This document shows positions 8,340-17,954 of a stretch of DNA of 64,000 nucleotides, in pieces. Source of the DNA: Gelidibacter salicanalis (GTDB lineage: Bacteria > Bacteroidota > Bacteroidia > Flavobacteriales > Flavobacteriaceae); assembly GCF_007997285.1 (NCBI RefSeq), contig NZ_VORX01000011.1:1-64000 (forward strand), read 5' to 3'. A program made the translations under genes and the position numbers. Every line of letters starts with the position of its first letter. The stretch's first letter is position 1. The notes below the pieces were generated by a model. The model saw only the letters and a program-made list of their open reading frames with translations. It did no database searches and was not told where the DNA came from.

Positions 8340-9374
8340 TTACTTTTTAATGATGAACTCTTTTCCAGACAGCAAACTGGCTATAATCTTGGTATTAGGA
8401 AATTGTTCTAATATAATTTTGAGAAACACGGTGATTGGAATAGACATAATCATGCCGGGAATACCCCAGATAAAGCCCCAAAACATCAACATTACCAAGA
8501 CCGCAATGATATTTATAGCAAAGGATTTACCCATAAAAATAGGTTCTAATATAGCCCCGAATATTACCTGTACTAAAGTGATGGCCAGCATAAATATGAG
8601 CAAAGTACTGGTGGTATCCAACTCGACGAAGGCAAAAAGAGACAAACTAATGACTGAAATAAACGATCCGATCATTTGTACAAAGTTAATCACAAAGGCA
8701 AAAAGACCCCAGAATATTGGAAAACTAACATCAAAATACACACAAGCCAACCCAGTAAAGATGCCGGTACCCAAACTCACTAAAAACTTAACTTTTATGA
8801 ATTTTATGAGGTCGTTTTCAATTTTAAGGAAGGTCTTTACGGACGTATGTTTCTGCTTAAGCAAGGTGGCATTCATGAGTTTTTGCACGTTGATCGACTC
8901 TGCCAACCACAATACCGTAAAAAAGGCGGTGGTCAGGGACATACTTAAAAAACTGCCCACAAAGCCAACCACTGACCCAATGTTTTTAGTTTCCGCAATT
9001 TGAGCCATAATGTTGCCGTTTTTGCCCAATTCTACCCCAAAATAAGATTCGAAAGAGTCCTTAAGATGGCGTAATTTCCCCTCGGCTTGTCCAAAAAATG
9101 TACTATCCGAAGCAAGGATCTGCCTGCTGGACAAATGGATCAGTTCCGCCGTGACTCCAAGTCCCAACAGAATTAGAAGAATGACAATAAAAATACTGAC
9201 ATATTTAGGAACGCCTTTTTTGCCCAACCAACGCATTAGCGGCAAAAACAAGAGCGCTATAAACATAGAGAACGCCAATGGAATAAAAATGAAGGATAGG
9301 ATTTTTAACAAATAAAAAACCAGAGGCACAACAATAACTAATAGCAATAAATTGGTTGTACGTCTTTTCTCCAT
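8340..9374 (-). CDS. AI-2E family (PerM/UPF0118) transporter
   Basis: A 344-residue integral membrane protein with the family layout: paired N-terminal helices, a soluble segment with FGQAEGKLRHLKDSFESYFG, and a C-terminal block of hydrophobic helices ending in the conserved IWGIPGMIMSIPITVFLKIILE. Members export small solutes or the AI-2 signal, or act in sodium-proton exchange; the name does not prove the substrate. It is a single gene, 71 bases from dnaB. Confidence 0.85.
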   Translation of the reverse strand: MEKRRTTNLLLLVIVVPLVFYLLKILSFIFIPLAFSMFIALLFLPLMRWLGKKGVPKYVSIFIVILLILLGLGVTAELIHLSSRQILASDSTFFGQAEGKLRHLKDSFESYFGVELGKNGNIMAQIAETKNIGSVVGFVGSFLSMSLTTAFFTVLWLAESINVQKLMNATLLKQKHTSVKTFLKIENDLIKFIKVKFLVSLGTGIFTGLACVYFDVSFPIFWGLFAFVINFVQMIGSFISVISLSLFAFVELDTTSTLLIFMLAITLVQVIFGAILEPIFMGKSFAINIIAVLVMLMFWGFIWGIPGMIMSIPITVFLKIILEQFPNTKIIASLLSGKEFIIKK

Positions 9375-9445
9375 TGGTTATCCTGTTTTAAAATCATCCA
9401 AAGATAATCTTATACACTTAAAAATAGGAATGAAACCGCGGGATT

Positions 9446-10993
9446 TTAAAATGGCACATCATTATCGTCATCATCATCCATTGGAGGAGGATCGAACGCA
9501 TCTGATGGCGACGGGAAATTGCTGGAATTAAATGTATTGTCATTGGCTGCTGCATTCATTTTAGAATGAAACTCTCCAAATGGCGTATCAAAATCATCAA
9601 GGTTGTCAAATTTACCAAGATGTCCGATAAATTTCAATCTGATGTTTTCCAAGCCACCATTTCTATGCTTTGCAATGATAAACTCCGCTTGACCTTCGGT
9701 TGGCGAACGTTCTTCATCATCCCACTCGTCAATTTTATAATATTCGGGTCTGTAGATAAAGGATACAATATCCGCATCTTGCTCAATTGCACCAGATTCA
9801 CGTAAATCAGATAATAACGGTCTTTTACTCCCACCACGAGTTTCCACGGCACGTGATAGTTGTGATAAGGCAATTACCGGAACACTCAATTCCTTAGCCA
9901 AAGCCTTTAGGTTACGAGAGATTGTAGAAATTTCCTGCTCCCTGTTTCCGCCTTTTTGACTGCCACCGGCAGTCATTAATTGCAAATAATCAATAATGAT
10001 CATTTTTATACCGTATTGCGAGGCCAAACGACGTGCCTTTGCCCGTAAATCAAAAATAGAAAGCGATGGGGTATCGTCAATAAAAAGTGGAGCTTTTTCT
10101 AAAGCTTTCACCTTAACGTTTAATTGTTCCCATTCGTGTTTCTCTAGCTTCCCGGTACGCAACTTTTCCGAAGACAAGCCCGTTTCACTTGAAATTAGAC
10201 GGGTTATTAATTGCACCGATGCCATCTCTAATGAGAAAAAAGCCACGGGAATGTTGTGGGTTACCGCAATATTTCGCGCCATTGATAAGGTCAACGCTGT
10301 TTTACCCATACCAGGACGCGCTGCCACAATGATTAAATCACTTTCTTGCCAGCCTGAGGTCAACTTATCCAATTTATCAAAGCCTGACGGAATACCACTC
10401 AAGCCTTCTTTGTTGGAAATATCTTCAATCTTCTTTTTTGCCTGAATTACCAAACTTTGGGCAGTTTCAGTTGATTTTTTGATGTTGCCTTGGGTGACTT
10501 CGTAAAGTTTGGCTTCGGCCTGATCTAACAAGTCGAAAACATCCTTGGTTTCATCATAGGCTTCTTCAATAATTTCGTTGGAAATTTTAATCAGACTCCG
10601 CTGAATAAATTTCTGCAAAATAATACGGGCATGAAACTCAATATGCGCTGAAGAGGACACGCGTTGGGTTAATGAAATCAGATAAAAATCGCCACCCACC
10701 AAATCTAATTTTGCATCTTTCTTAAGTTGGCTAGAAACGGTTAATAAATCCACCGGTTCACTGTTTTCAAACAATTTAAAAATGGCTTCAAAGATGTGTT
10801 TATGAGCGTCTTTATAGAACGCATCAGGACTGAGGATGTCAATTACTTCATCCACACCCTTTTTATCAATCATCATGGCTCCAAGTACAACTTCTTCTAA
10901 ATCAATGGCTTGAGGTGGGATTTTACCCTTCTCTAAGCTTATAATTGTGCTTTTGTCTACTTTGTAGCCTTGTATCTGATTTGGTTGCTTCAT
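9446..10993 (-). CDS. dnaB: Replicative DNA helicase DnaB with an SSB-like acidic C-terminal tail
   Basis: The ring helicase that unwinds DNA at the replication fork. 515 residues: N-terminal DnaB domain (about 25-130), linker, then the RecA-type ATPase with Walker A AARPGMGKTALTLS near residue 228, the Walker B region IIIDYLQLM, and HRNGGLENIRLKF near the end. The last 25 residues are proline- and aspartate-rich and end MDDDDDNDVPF, very like the SSB C-terminal tip (acidic run, then hydrophobic-Pro-Phe). This tail is not part of the E. coli-type DnaB fold. The region 9458-9480 on the plus strand is the aspartate-codon run. Confidence 0.97.
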   Translation of the reverse strand: MKQPNQIQGYKVDKSTIISLEKGKIPPQAIDLEEVVLGAMMIDKKGVDEVIDILSPDAFYKDAHKHIFEAIFKLFENSEPVDLLTVSSQLKKDAKLDLVGGDFYLISLTQRVSSSAHIEFHARIILQKFIQRSLIKISNEIIEEAYDETKDVFDLLDQAEAKLYEVTQGNIKKSTETAQSLVIQAKKKIEDISNKEGLSGIPSGFDKLDKLTSGWQESDLIIVAARPGMGKTALTLSMARNIAVTHNIPVAFFSLEMASVQLITRLISSETGLSSEKLRTGKLEKHEWEQLNVKVKALEKAPLFIDDTPSLSIFDLRAKARRLASQYGIKMIIIDYLQLMTAGGSQKGGNREQEISTISRNLKALAKELSVPVIALSQLSRAVETRGGSKRPLLSDLRESGAIEQDADIVSFIYRPEYYKIDEWDDEERSPTEGQAEFIIAKHRNGGLENIRLKFIGHLGKFDNLDDFDTPFGEFHSKMNAAANDNTFNSSNFPSPSDAFDPPPMDDDDDNDVPF

Positions 10994-11102
10994 GAATGCG
11001 AAAGTAAATAAATTGTAAAGAAAGAAGCTGATTTATTAAGCTTCAATCTTAACAGGTCATCAACAATGTAACTGTTAATAACTTGATTATATTGTTAATA
11101 AG

Positions 11103-11135
11103 GACAAAAAAAACCGAAGTTAACAACTCCAGTTT
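11103..11135 (-). terminator. Terminator downstream of accA
   Basis: Read on the minus strand, AAACTGGAGTT and AACTTCGGTTT pair over 11 positions (two G-U type pairs) around GTT and run into eight T residues. It separates accA from dnaB. Confidence 0.8.
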
Positions 11136-11163
11136 TGATTCTTGTTATAGTATGAGGGAGTTG

Positions 11164-12114
11164 TTATTTATAGACACCCATATCTGCATATTTCTCCATG
11201 CGATTTTTCACCAAATCTTTTGGTGATAAGTTTTTAAGCTCAGCAAAAGATTTTTCGATGGCTTTTTTAACTGACAAAAAGGCTTCTTCGCGGTTGGTGT
11301 GCGCACCACCCAAAGGCTCTTTAATAATGTCGTCAACTAATTTCATTTTTTTCATATCAGGAGCGGTCAGCTTTAATGCTTCTGCGGCCTGTTCTTTATA
11401 CTCCCAGCTACGCCATAAAATAGACGAGCACGATTCTGGAGAAATGACCGAATACCACGTGTTTTCCATCATTAATACACGATCTCCAACACCAATACCT
11501 AAAGCCCCTCCAGAGGCGCCTTCGCCAATAATCACACAAATAATTGGCACCTTTAAACGGGTCATTTCCAAAATGTTTCTCGCAATAGCTTCACCTTGGC
11601 CGCGTTCTTCAGCTTCCAAACCTGGATAAGCACCGGGAGTATCAATTAAAGTAACTACAGGAATTTTAAACTTCTCCGCTGACTTCATTAAGCGTAATGC
11701 TTTGCGATAACCTTCAGGATTTGACATCCCAAAATTGCGATACTGTCTTGTTTTAGTGTTGTACCCCTTTTGTTGGCCAATAAACATATAAGATTGATTG
11801 CCAATCTTACCTAAACCACCAATCATGGCTTTATCATCCTTAACATTTCTATCGCCGTGCAATTCTAAAAAAGAATCACCACACAAAGCTTTAATATGAT
11901 CTAAGGTATATGGTCTATTGGGGTGGCGTGATAACTGTACACGCTGCCACGCCGTAAGATTTTTATAAATATCTTTTTTAGTAGCAATGAGCTTCTTCTC
12001 AATTTGCTCGCAGGTTTGAGTGACATCAACATCACTTTCTTTACCAATGACTTGGCACTTTGATAGTTGATCTTCTAGTTCTTTTATGGGAAGCTCAAAT
12101 TCTAAATACTCCAT
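11164..12114 (-). CDS. accA: Acetyl-CoA carboxylase carboxyltransferase subunit alpha
   Basis: With AccD it transfers the carboxyl group from biotin-BCCP to acetyl-CoA, the committed step of fatty-acid synthesis. The 316-residue length is typical. The N-terminal [14 protein letters not shown] helix, the [17 protein letters not shown] segment, the oxyanion-hole region ([25 protein letters not shown]) and [19 protein letters not shown] are all present. A possible -7 element (TACCTTTG, complement of 12219-12226) lies about 105 bases upstream of the start, without a well-placed -33 box. Confidence 0.97.
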   Translation of the reverse strand: MEYLEFELPIKELEDQLSKCQVIGKESDVDVTQTCEQIEKKLIATKKDIYKNLTAWQRVQLSRHPNRPYTLDHIKALCGDSFLELHGDRNVKDDKAMIGGLGKIGNQSYMFIGQQKGYNTKTRQYRNFGMSNPEGYRKALRLMKSAEKFKIPVVTLIDTPGAYPGLEAEERGQGEAIARNILEMTRLKVPIICVIIGEGASGGALGIGVGDRVLMMENTWYSVISPESCSSILWRSWEYKEQAAEALKLTAPDMKKMKLVDDIIKEPLGGAHTNREEAFLSVKKAIEKSFAELKNLSPKDLVKNRMEKYADMGVYK

Positions 12115-12252
12115 AGAAATTTAAGGTTTAATTATTAGTTAGCCTACAAACCTACGTATTTTTTCCGTTGTTATAAACTCAATAATACGAAAAATACGGT
12201 ATTTTTTAGAGGTCTCTGCAAAGGTACGTATAATCAAAGCAACTCTAAATAA

Positions 12253-13167
12253 TTAATCAATTTTGTAGCGCTTTCGTTTTCTATCGCGGTAAGAAATGAC
12301 GTTTTTTAAGACTCCATCCAATAGGACTGCCAGCAAAACTAGAGCGGCACCATAATAAAATTGAGGTCCCATGGTTTCAGTTTCTGGAAACAAAATAAGT
12401 GCTAGAGTTATGCCATATACAGGCTCTAAATTATAAGACAAAACTACCGTATAAGGACTGATAAACTTCATCACCTTTACAGATCCTATAAAGGCATAAG
12501 CCGTACATATGGAGGCCAAAATAAAAAGGTATACCCAATCTGAAGTAGCGAGTGTAAAGAAGTCGGCATTGAAGCCGCCTTTAAATACAAGGATAAATAT
12601 GCTGAGAAATACCACGCCACTTACAAATTCATAAAATGAGATGACCGTAGCCGAGTGCTTCTGAATAAAGGTGCCGTTAATCACCGCAAAAAGACTAGAC
12701 AATAAAGCAGATACCACCCCCAAAATAATACCATTGATATATTTTAATTCGCCATGGGTTATCAGGAACACTCCAATAATAACAATCAGACCGAATAGAA
12801 TTTCATACCAGATAATCCGACGTTTATAAAACAGTGGCTCAATAAACGAAGCGAAAAATGCACCCGTAGAAAACATGGCCAGGGTTATGGAGATATTGGA
12901 TTGTTTAATGGCCTCAAAAAATGTAATCCAATGTAGTGCAATGATGACACCCGCAGCAAAAAACTTAAGCATGGTCCGTTTGTCAACCTTAATTTTCAGT
13001 TTGATCAGTTTGATGTAAAGAAACATCAAAATTCCGGCCATAACCATGCGGTACCAGACTAGCGGAATGGAACCAATGGTAATCAGTTCACCCAAAATAG
13101 CGGTAAATCCGGCAATAAAAATCAGAAAATGAAGGTGTAGGTAATTTTTGAGTTTAGCGTTTTGCAT
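12253..13167 (-). CDS. EamA (DMT) family exporter
   Basis: A roughly 304-residue membrane protein of the drug/metabolite transporter superfamily with two EamA halves and about ten helices (GSIPLVWYRMVMAGILMFLY in the first, PVYGITLALILFPETETMGPQFYYGA in the second). The second half has the usual Glu-Pro in the helix pair (SYNLEPVYGI). Substrate unknown. I start it at the ATG at 13167 (MQNAKLKN) rather than the upstream in-frame codon, which would overlap the previous gene more deeply. It overlaps the end of the LptF/LptG-type gene by 14 bases and is probably co-transcribed with it. Confidence 0.85.
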   Translation of the reverse strand: MQNAKLKNYLHLHFLIFIAGFTAILGELITIGSIPLVWYRMVMAGILMFLYIKLIKLKIKVDKRTMLKFFAAGVIIALHWITFFEAIKQSNISITLAMFSTGAFFASFIEPLFYKRRIIWYEILFGLIVIIGVFLITHGELKYINGIILGVVSALLSSLFAVINGTFIQKHSATVISFYEFVSGVVFLSIFILVFKGGFNADFFTLATSDWVYLFILASICTAYAFIGSVKVMKFISPYTVVLSYNLEPVYGITLALILFPETETMGPQFYYGAALVLLAVLLDGVLKNVISYRDRKRKRYKID

Positions 13168-14230
13168 TGTAGAGGAGATAGACAGCCAAAATACCAAAGA
13201 CCACATTAGGAAGCCATACGGCTATTAATGGCGAAAAATCAGATTGCTCGGCCAAAACCCCAAACACCTTATCGAAAAACACATAAACCATGGCGGTCGT
13301 AATACCGAAGGCCAAGTTAACGCCCATCCCTCCTCTTCGTTTAATAGACGATACGGACACGGCAATAATGGTTAAAATAAATACCGCTACAGGTAAGCTC
13401 CATTTTTTATATTTCACCACCTCATAGCGGCCAATATTTGAAGAACCCCGGGCCTTTTCTTTATCAATAAAGTCTACCAATTCTGAGTAAGGTTTGGTTT
13501 CTGCAATGTAATTGACCGGCGTCAAATCTTCTAAATCAAAAGAAAATACGGTATCCTTACGTCTGGAATTCTCAATGATGTCACCGTTATCGGTTATGGT
13601 TCTTTTGTAATAATTGAACAGTTTATAGGTACTGTCTTTTTCAGAATAAACGATGGAATTCGCGAAAATTTTGTATTTTAATTCGTTCTTTTCAATATGC
13701 TCCAAAGTGAAGTTATACCCTCTTTTCTGAGCGACATCAAAACTACTCACGTAAATAAAATCCGTGTCGTTAATCTGTCTAAAGATATTCTGCCCCGGTT
13801 GTTGATGTCGGGCACTTTTTAAATATTTATAGGTGAATTCATTAAACCCTTGGCTGGCAATTGGCGCAAGATAAAACCCCAAAACCATTGCAAATATGGA
13901 GATGATGGTCGCCCCAATAATATAAGGTCGCAAGAAACGGGAGAACGACACCCCCGAGCTTAAAAAGGCTACTATTTCAGTATTGTTGGCGAGTTTGGAG
14001 GTGAACCAAATTACCGATAGAAATAAAAATATTGGGAATAATAAGTTGGCAAAGTAGATGGTAAAGTTGAGATAATACACCGCTACTTCCCAGAAAGGCA
14101 CGTTATTTTCTAAAATCTTACCAATTTTTTCGGCAAGATTTACCGTGATACCAATAGGTATAAACAGCAATAACATCATCACAAAAGTGAGAAGATAACG
14201 TTTTAATATGTACCAATCTAATATTTTCAA
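13154..14230 (-). CDS. LptF/LptG (YjgP/YjgQ) family permease
   Basis: A 358-residue inner-membrane protein with three N-terminal helices, a periplasmic beta-rich domain (about 130-250, including FIYVSSFDVAQKRGYNFTLEHIE) and three C-terminal helices starting at KKWSLPVAVFILTIIAVSVSS. It matches the transmembrane half of the lipopolysaccharide extractor LptB2FG, which moves LPS from the inner membrane to the periplasmic bridge. LptB is at the far end of this window. Whether this is F or G cannot be decided here. It lies downstream of tgt, with a simple-repeat spacer between. Confidence 0.9.
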   Translation of the reverse strand: MKILDWYILKRYLLTFVMMLLLFIPIGITVNLAEKIGKILENNVPFWEVAVYYLNFTIYFANLLFPIFLFLSVIWFTSKLANNTEIVAFLSSGVSFSRFLRPYIIGATIISIFAMVLGFYLAPIASQGFNEFTYKYLKSARHQQPGQNIFRQINDTDFIYVSSFDVAQKRGYNFTLEHIEKNELKYKIFANSIVYSEKDSTYKLFNYYKRTITDNGDIIENSRRKDTVFSFDLEDLTPVNYIAETKPYSELVDFIDKEKARGSSNIGRYEVVKYKKWSLPVAVFILTIIAVSVSSIKRRGGMGVNLAFGITTAMVYVFFDKVFGVLAEQSDFSPLIAVWLPNVVFGILAVYLLYNAKR

Positions 14231-14274
14231 TGTTTGGCGACTATGGTTTATTTAATATTTATTGTGTAAAATTT

Positions 14275-14393
14275 CAACTTCCATTTCAATTTCATAAGAG
14301 ATATCAGGCTTCACTTTAACTTCAACTTCGATTTCAATTTCAACTTCACCTCAACTTCAATTTCAATTTCAATTTCAACTTCAATTTCAAGTT
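14275..14393. repeat. Degenerate hexanucleotide repeat (TTCAAY) between tgt and the lptF/G-like gene
   Basis: The plus strand is almost entirely TTCAAC/TTCAAT/TTCACY units, densest at 14311-14390. On the coding (minus) strand of the flanking genes this is (GAARTT)n directly after the tgt stop codon. No coding role is evident; the reading frames break within the tract. Confidence 0.8.
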
Positions 14394-15524
14394 CTACAAC
14401 CGTTTATCCATCTGTTTCACCATCATCTCTTTCCAAGGTCTGAAATCTCCGGCTAAGATATGTTTTCTTGCTTCTCTGACCAACCATAAATAAAATCCGA
14501 GGTTGTGAATGGTGGCAATTTGCATGGCCAAGCGCTCATTTACGCTAAATAAGTGGCGCAAATAGGCTTTGGAATATTCCGTATCTACATAAGTCATGTC
14601 CATCTCATCCAAGGCAGAAAAATCGTCTTCCCACTTTTTATTTTTAATGTTGATGGTACCGTGCGCGGTAAACAACATCCCATTTCGGGCATTACGCGTT
14701 GGCATCACACAATCAAACATATCTATACCTAAAGCGATATTTTCCAGAATATTGATAGGCGTCCCCACCCCCATTAAATAGCGTGGTTTATCTTCTGGCA
14801 ACACCCCACACACTACTTCAGTCATGGCGTACATTTCCTCTGCAGGCTCTCCTACTGAAAGCCCTCCGATAGCGTTTCCTACCGCTCCGGCATTGGCAAT
14901 ATATTCGGCAGATTGCAAACGCAAATCTTTATAAGTGCTTCCCTGAACAATAGGAAAAAAACTTTGCTCGTATCCGTATTTAAAAGGGAGTTTTTCTAAA
15001 TGGTTGACACATCGGTCCAGCCATCTATGCGTCATGTGCATGGAGCGTTTGGCATAATTATAATCGCAAGGATAGGGCGTACATTCATCAAAAGCCATGA
15101 TAATATCGGCACCAATGGTACGTTGAATTTCCATCACATTCTCAGGAGTAAACGTATGGTAACTACCGTCAATATGCGATTTAAATTTTACGCCTTCCTC
15201 CTTAATTTTGCGATTTGCAGAAAGTGAATAGACTTGGTACCCGCCTGAATCCGTCAAGATATTGCGATCCCAATTCATGAATTTATGCAAACCTCCTGCC
15301 TGTTCTAGGATTCTAGTTTGCGGACGTAGATATAAGTGATAGGTATTTCCTAAGATAACATCAGCATTAATATCATTTTTTAGTTCTCTCTGGTGAACAC
15401 CTTTTACAGAGGCTACAGTGCCAACCGGCATAAAAATAGGGGTTTCAATAACCCCATGATCTGTAGTAAGAACCCCTGCTCTTGCCTTGCTTTGAAGGTC
15501 TTTTCCTTTTAATTCGAATTTCAT
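14394..15524 (-). CDS. tgt: tRNA-guanine transglycosylase lacking the zinc-site cysteines
   Basis: Swaps guanine 34 of certain tRNAs for preQ1 in the queuosine pathway. The 376-residue length and motifs fit: TDSGGYQVYSL with the substrate-binding Asp, FDECTPYP, GGLSVGEP, and the nucleophile segment MFDCVMPTRNARNG. The usual CxCxxC before YSRAYLRHL is absent: the segment reads LDEMDMTYVDTEYSKAYLRHL (about 305-325), with no cysteine. The later IHNL histidine is kept. From memory, other Bacteroidota TGTs share this change, so it is probably lineage-specific and not a damaged gene. The start is the ATG at 15524. Confidence 0.95.
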   Translation of the reverse strand: MKFELKGKDLQSKARAGVLTTDHGVIETPIFMPVGTVASVKGVHQRELKNDINADVILGNTYHLYLRPQTRILEQAGGLHKFMNWDRNILTDSGGYQVYSLSANRKIKEEGVKFKSHIDGSYHTFTPENVMEIQRTIGADIIMAFDECTPYPCDYNYAKRSMHMTHRWLDRCVNHLEKLPFKYGYEQSFFPIVQGSTYKDLRLQSAEYIANAGAVGNAIGGLSVGEPAEEMYAMTEVVCGVLPEDKPRYLMGVGTPINILENIALGIDMFDCVMPTRNARNGMLFTAHGTINIKNKKWEDDFSALDEMDMTYVDTEYSKAYLRHLFSVNERLAMQIATIHNLGFYLWLVREARKHILAGDFRPWKEMMVKQMDKRL

Positions 15525-15970
15525 AAGTCGTAAACCTACATCATTTTTAGGTCAATCTGAAAACGATCACATTGAGTTTTGAAGCAGGTATTTTTTATTG
15601 ATATCACACGCATCCTCTGCGCCATCGCTATTGTATTCGCAATAACTGATGTCATATGTCAAAAAAAAGCATGCTCAGTGCTAAACTTTTTTTACTGACA
15701 AATCAGACTATGGATGCCGCTAAAAGCGGTATTTGTACCCCCTTAAACCTAAAGCGCTTTGCTTCTAAATTTTAAATGGTGCCAATAAGCTGGCAAAGAT
15801 ATGTAATGCACTGCTGAAGATAAAGAGCTCTTAGTAAAACTTTACAAAAAATATGTGGTTTAAACCAAGTGCTCGTTTGAGCGCAAAATTCTTGAAACTA
15901 ATACCATGAACCCTTCCTACAATTGTTAGCAAAACCGAACAATTCGTTAATAAGTGCGTAATTTTCAACT
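15525..15970. other. Intergenic region between divergent tgt and transketolase
   Basis: About 450 bases with no gene I can support. It contains a small hairpin (GCCGCTAAAAGCGGT, 15717-15731) and ordinary AT-rich sequence, and leads into the transketolase promoter. Confidence 0.5.
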
Positions 15971-16000
15971 TTGTTGTCGAACTTAAAAAGGCTACTTTTG
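15971..16000 (+). promoter_or_regulatory. Transketolase operon promoter
   Basis: TTG (15971-15973) and TACTTTTG (15993-16000) with 19 bases between form a clean -33/-7 pair. It overlaps the front of the longest possible reading frame, which shows that translation must start downstream, at 16025. Confidence 0.7.
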
Positions 16001-16024
16001 CAGCATAAAACTAACTTTTATAAA

Positions 16025-16870
16025 ATGTCAAACACACAACAATTAGAAGATTTAACAACCCAAGTACGCAGAGATATTCTCCGTATGGTACACAAGGTCA
16101 ATTCTGGTCACCCAGGAGGCTCATTAGGCTGTGCTGAATTTTTAGTAGCGCTGTACAATGAGATCATGGACAGAAAAGACACCTTTGATATGGACGGGAT
16201 AGGCGAAGATTTATTCTTCCTTTCCAACGGTCATATTTCGCCAGTATTTTATAGCGTGTTGGCAAGAGCAGGTTATTTTCCTGTAGAAGAATTAAGCACC
16301 TTCAGATTGATCAATTCCCGTTTACAAGGGCATCCAACAACCCATGAAGGTTTGCCAGGAATTCGCGTAGCCTCTGGGTCGTTAGGCCAAGGCATGTCTG
16401 TAGCCATTGGCGCAGCGCAAGCGAAAAAATTAAATAACGATTCGCATTTAATATACAGTTTACACGGTGATGGTGAATTGCAAGAAGGTCAAAACTGGGA
16501 AGCAATTATGTACGCTGCTGGTAATAATGTAGACAACCTTATCTCAACGATAGATCTTAACGGCCAACAAATTGATGGACCTACAGATGTTGTCTTGCCA
16601 TTGGGTAACGTAAAGGACAAATTTGAAGCATTTGGTTGGACCGTTGTGGAGATCAACCAAGGTAATAACATTGATGAAATCTTAAAAGGAATGGCGGTTG
16701 CAAAATCCAAAACAGGACAAGGCAAACCCGTTTGTGTACTTTTAAAAACTGTTATGGGTAATGGCGTTGATTTTATGATGCATACACACGCATGGCACGG
16801 AAAAGCACCAAACGATGATCAATTGGCCATCGGAATGGAGCAGAATGCAGAAACATTAGGCGACTATTAA
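16025..16870 (+). CDS. Transketolase, N-terminal (TPP-binding) subunit
   Basis: First half of a split transketolase, about 281 residues, for two-carbon ketol transfer in the pentose phosphate pathway. Visible: HKVNSGHPGGSLGCAEFLV, LSNGHISPVFYSVLARAG, and the thiamine-diphosphate motif GDGELQEGQNWEAIMYAAGNN. Start: an in-frame TTG at 15971 would lengthen the protein by 18 residues but lies inside the promoter, so the ATG at 16025 (MSNTQQLEDL) is preferred. The C-terminal subunit follows after 38 bases; together they make one enzyme, the usual arrangement in Bacteroidota. Confidence 0.93.
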   Translation: MSNTQQLEDLTTQVRRDILRMVHKVNSGHPGGSLGCAEFLVALYNEIMDRKDTFDMDGIGEDLFFLSNGHISPVFYSVLARAGYFPVEELSTFRLINSRLQGHPTTHEGLPGIRVASGSLGQGMSVAIGAAQAKKLNNDSHLIYSLHGDGELQEGQNWEAIMYAAGNNVDNLISTIDLNGQQIDGPTDVVLPLGNVKDKFEAFGWTVVEINQGNNIDEILKGMAVAKSKTGQGKPVCVLLKTVMGNGVDFMMHTHAWHGKAPNDDQLAIGMEQNAETLGDY

Positions 16871-16908
16871 ACCATTTTAGTTTTACGAATTACGAATTTA
16901 GATTAGAT

Positions 16909-17865
16909 ATGAAAACATATACAAATACAGGAAATAAAGATACACGTTCAGGATTTGGAGCGGGACTAACGGAATTGGGACAAACCAATGAAAACGTTGT
17001 TGCGCTTTGTGCCGATTTGATTGGCTCCTTAAAAATGGACGATTTTAAAAAAAACCATCCGGAGCGTTTTTATCAAGTAGGAATTGCTGAAGCTAATATG
17101 ATTGGTATGGCAGCAGGATTGACTATTGGTGGAAAAATTCCATTTACCGGCACCTTTGCAAACTTTTCTACAGGTCGTGTGTACGATCAAATTAGACAAA
17201 GTGTGGCTTATTCTGATAAGAACGTTAAAATTTGCGCATCGCATGCAGGTTTAACACTTGGAGAAGACGGTGCCACCCACCAGATTTTAGAAGATATTGG
17301 ATTGATGAAAATGTTGCCAGGAATGACGGTTATCAACACCTGTGATTACAATCAAACCAAAGCCGCTACCATCGCCATTGCAGATCATAAAGGTCCTGTT
17401 TACTTGCGTTTCGGTCGCCCATCGGTTCCCAATTTTACGCCAGAAGATCAAACTTTCGAAATTGGAAAAGCCTTGCAACTCACGGAAGGTACTGACGTCA
17501 CAATTGTCGCTACCGGACATTTGGTTTGGGAAGCACTTGAAGCAGCAAAAACACTGAATGATAAAGGCATTTCTGCAGAGGTTATCGATATTCATACCAT
17601 TAAACCATTGGATGATGAGGCTATTTTAAAATCTGTTGGAAAAACAGGCTGTGTGGTAACCGCTGAAGAACATAACTATATGGGTGGATTAGGAGAAAGT
17701 GTTGCCCGTGTATTGGCATTACATCATCCTGCACCGCAAGAATTCGTGGCCACTCAAGATACTTTTGGAGAATCTGGAACACCAGCGCAACTTATGGAAA
17801 AATATGGCTTAAATAGCGCATCTATCATCAAGGCTGCTAATAAAGTTATCGCCAGAAAAAAATAA
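16909..17865 (+). CDS. Transketolase, C-terminal (pyrimidine-binding plus C-domain) subunit
   Basis: Second half of the split transketolase, 318 residues. It has the PYR domain (GIAEANMIGMAAGLTIGG, with the catalytic Glu in the AEAN segment; HAGLTLGEDGATHQILEDIGLMK) and the C-terminal domain (DIHTIKPLDDEAI, VTAEEHNYMGGLGE). It is co-transcribed with 16025-16870, and a terminator-like hairpin follows. Confidence 0.93.
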   Translation: MKTYTNTGNKDTRSGFGAGLTELGQTNENVVALCADLIGSLKMDDFKKNHPERFYQVGIAEANMIGMAAGLTIGGKIPFTGTFANFSTGRVYDQIRQSVAYSDKNVKICASHAGLTLGEDGATHQILEDIGLMKMLPGMTVINTCDYNQTKAATIAIADHKGPVYLRFGRPSVPNFTPEDQTFEIGKALQLTEGTDVTIVATGHLVWEALEAAKTLNDKGISAEVIDIHTIKPLDDEAILKSVGKTGCVVTAEEHNYMGGLGESVARVLALHHPAPQEFVATQDTFGESGTPAQLMEKYGLNSASIIKAANKVIARKK

Positions 17866-17919
17866 TTGCTTACTGCTCAACTGGGCTTGACTCCGTTTAA
17901 AACGCAAGCATTCAATAAA

Positions 17920-17954
17920 AAAGGGACTTTCTTTATCATGAAGAAGGTCCCTTT
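17920..17954 (+). terminator. Probable terminator after the transketolase genes
   Basis: AAAGGGACTTTCTT (17920-17933) pairs with AAGAAGGTCCCTTT (17941-17954) with one wobble. The T run after it is short and interrupted, so termination strength is uncertain. Confidence 0.6.

Noticed and set aside
8350-9003. 217-codon plus-strand frame
   Set aside because: It is wholly antisense to the AI-2E transporter and is the shadow of a membrane protein's codon pattern.
9996-10445. 149-codon plus-strand frame
   Set aside because: Antisense to dnaB; no motif.
11198-11629. 143-codon plus-strand frame
   Set aside because: Antisense to accA; no motif.
15525-15970. Possible 6S or other structured RNA
   Set aside because: Only small hairpins are seen; nothing matches a known RNA by eye, and no promoter-terminator pair frames it.
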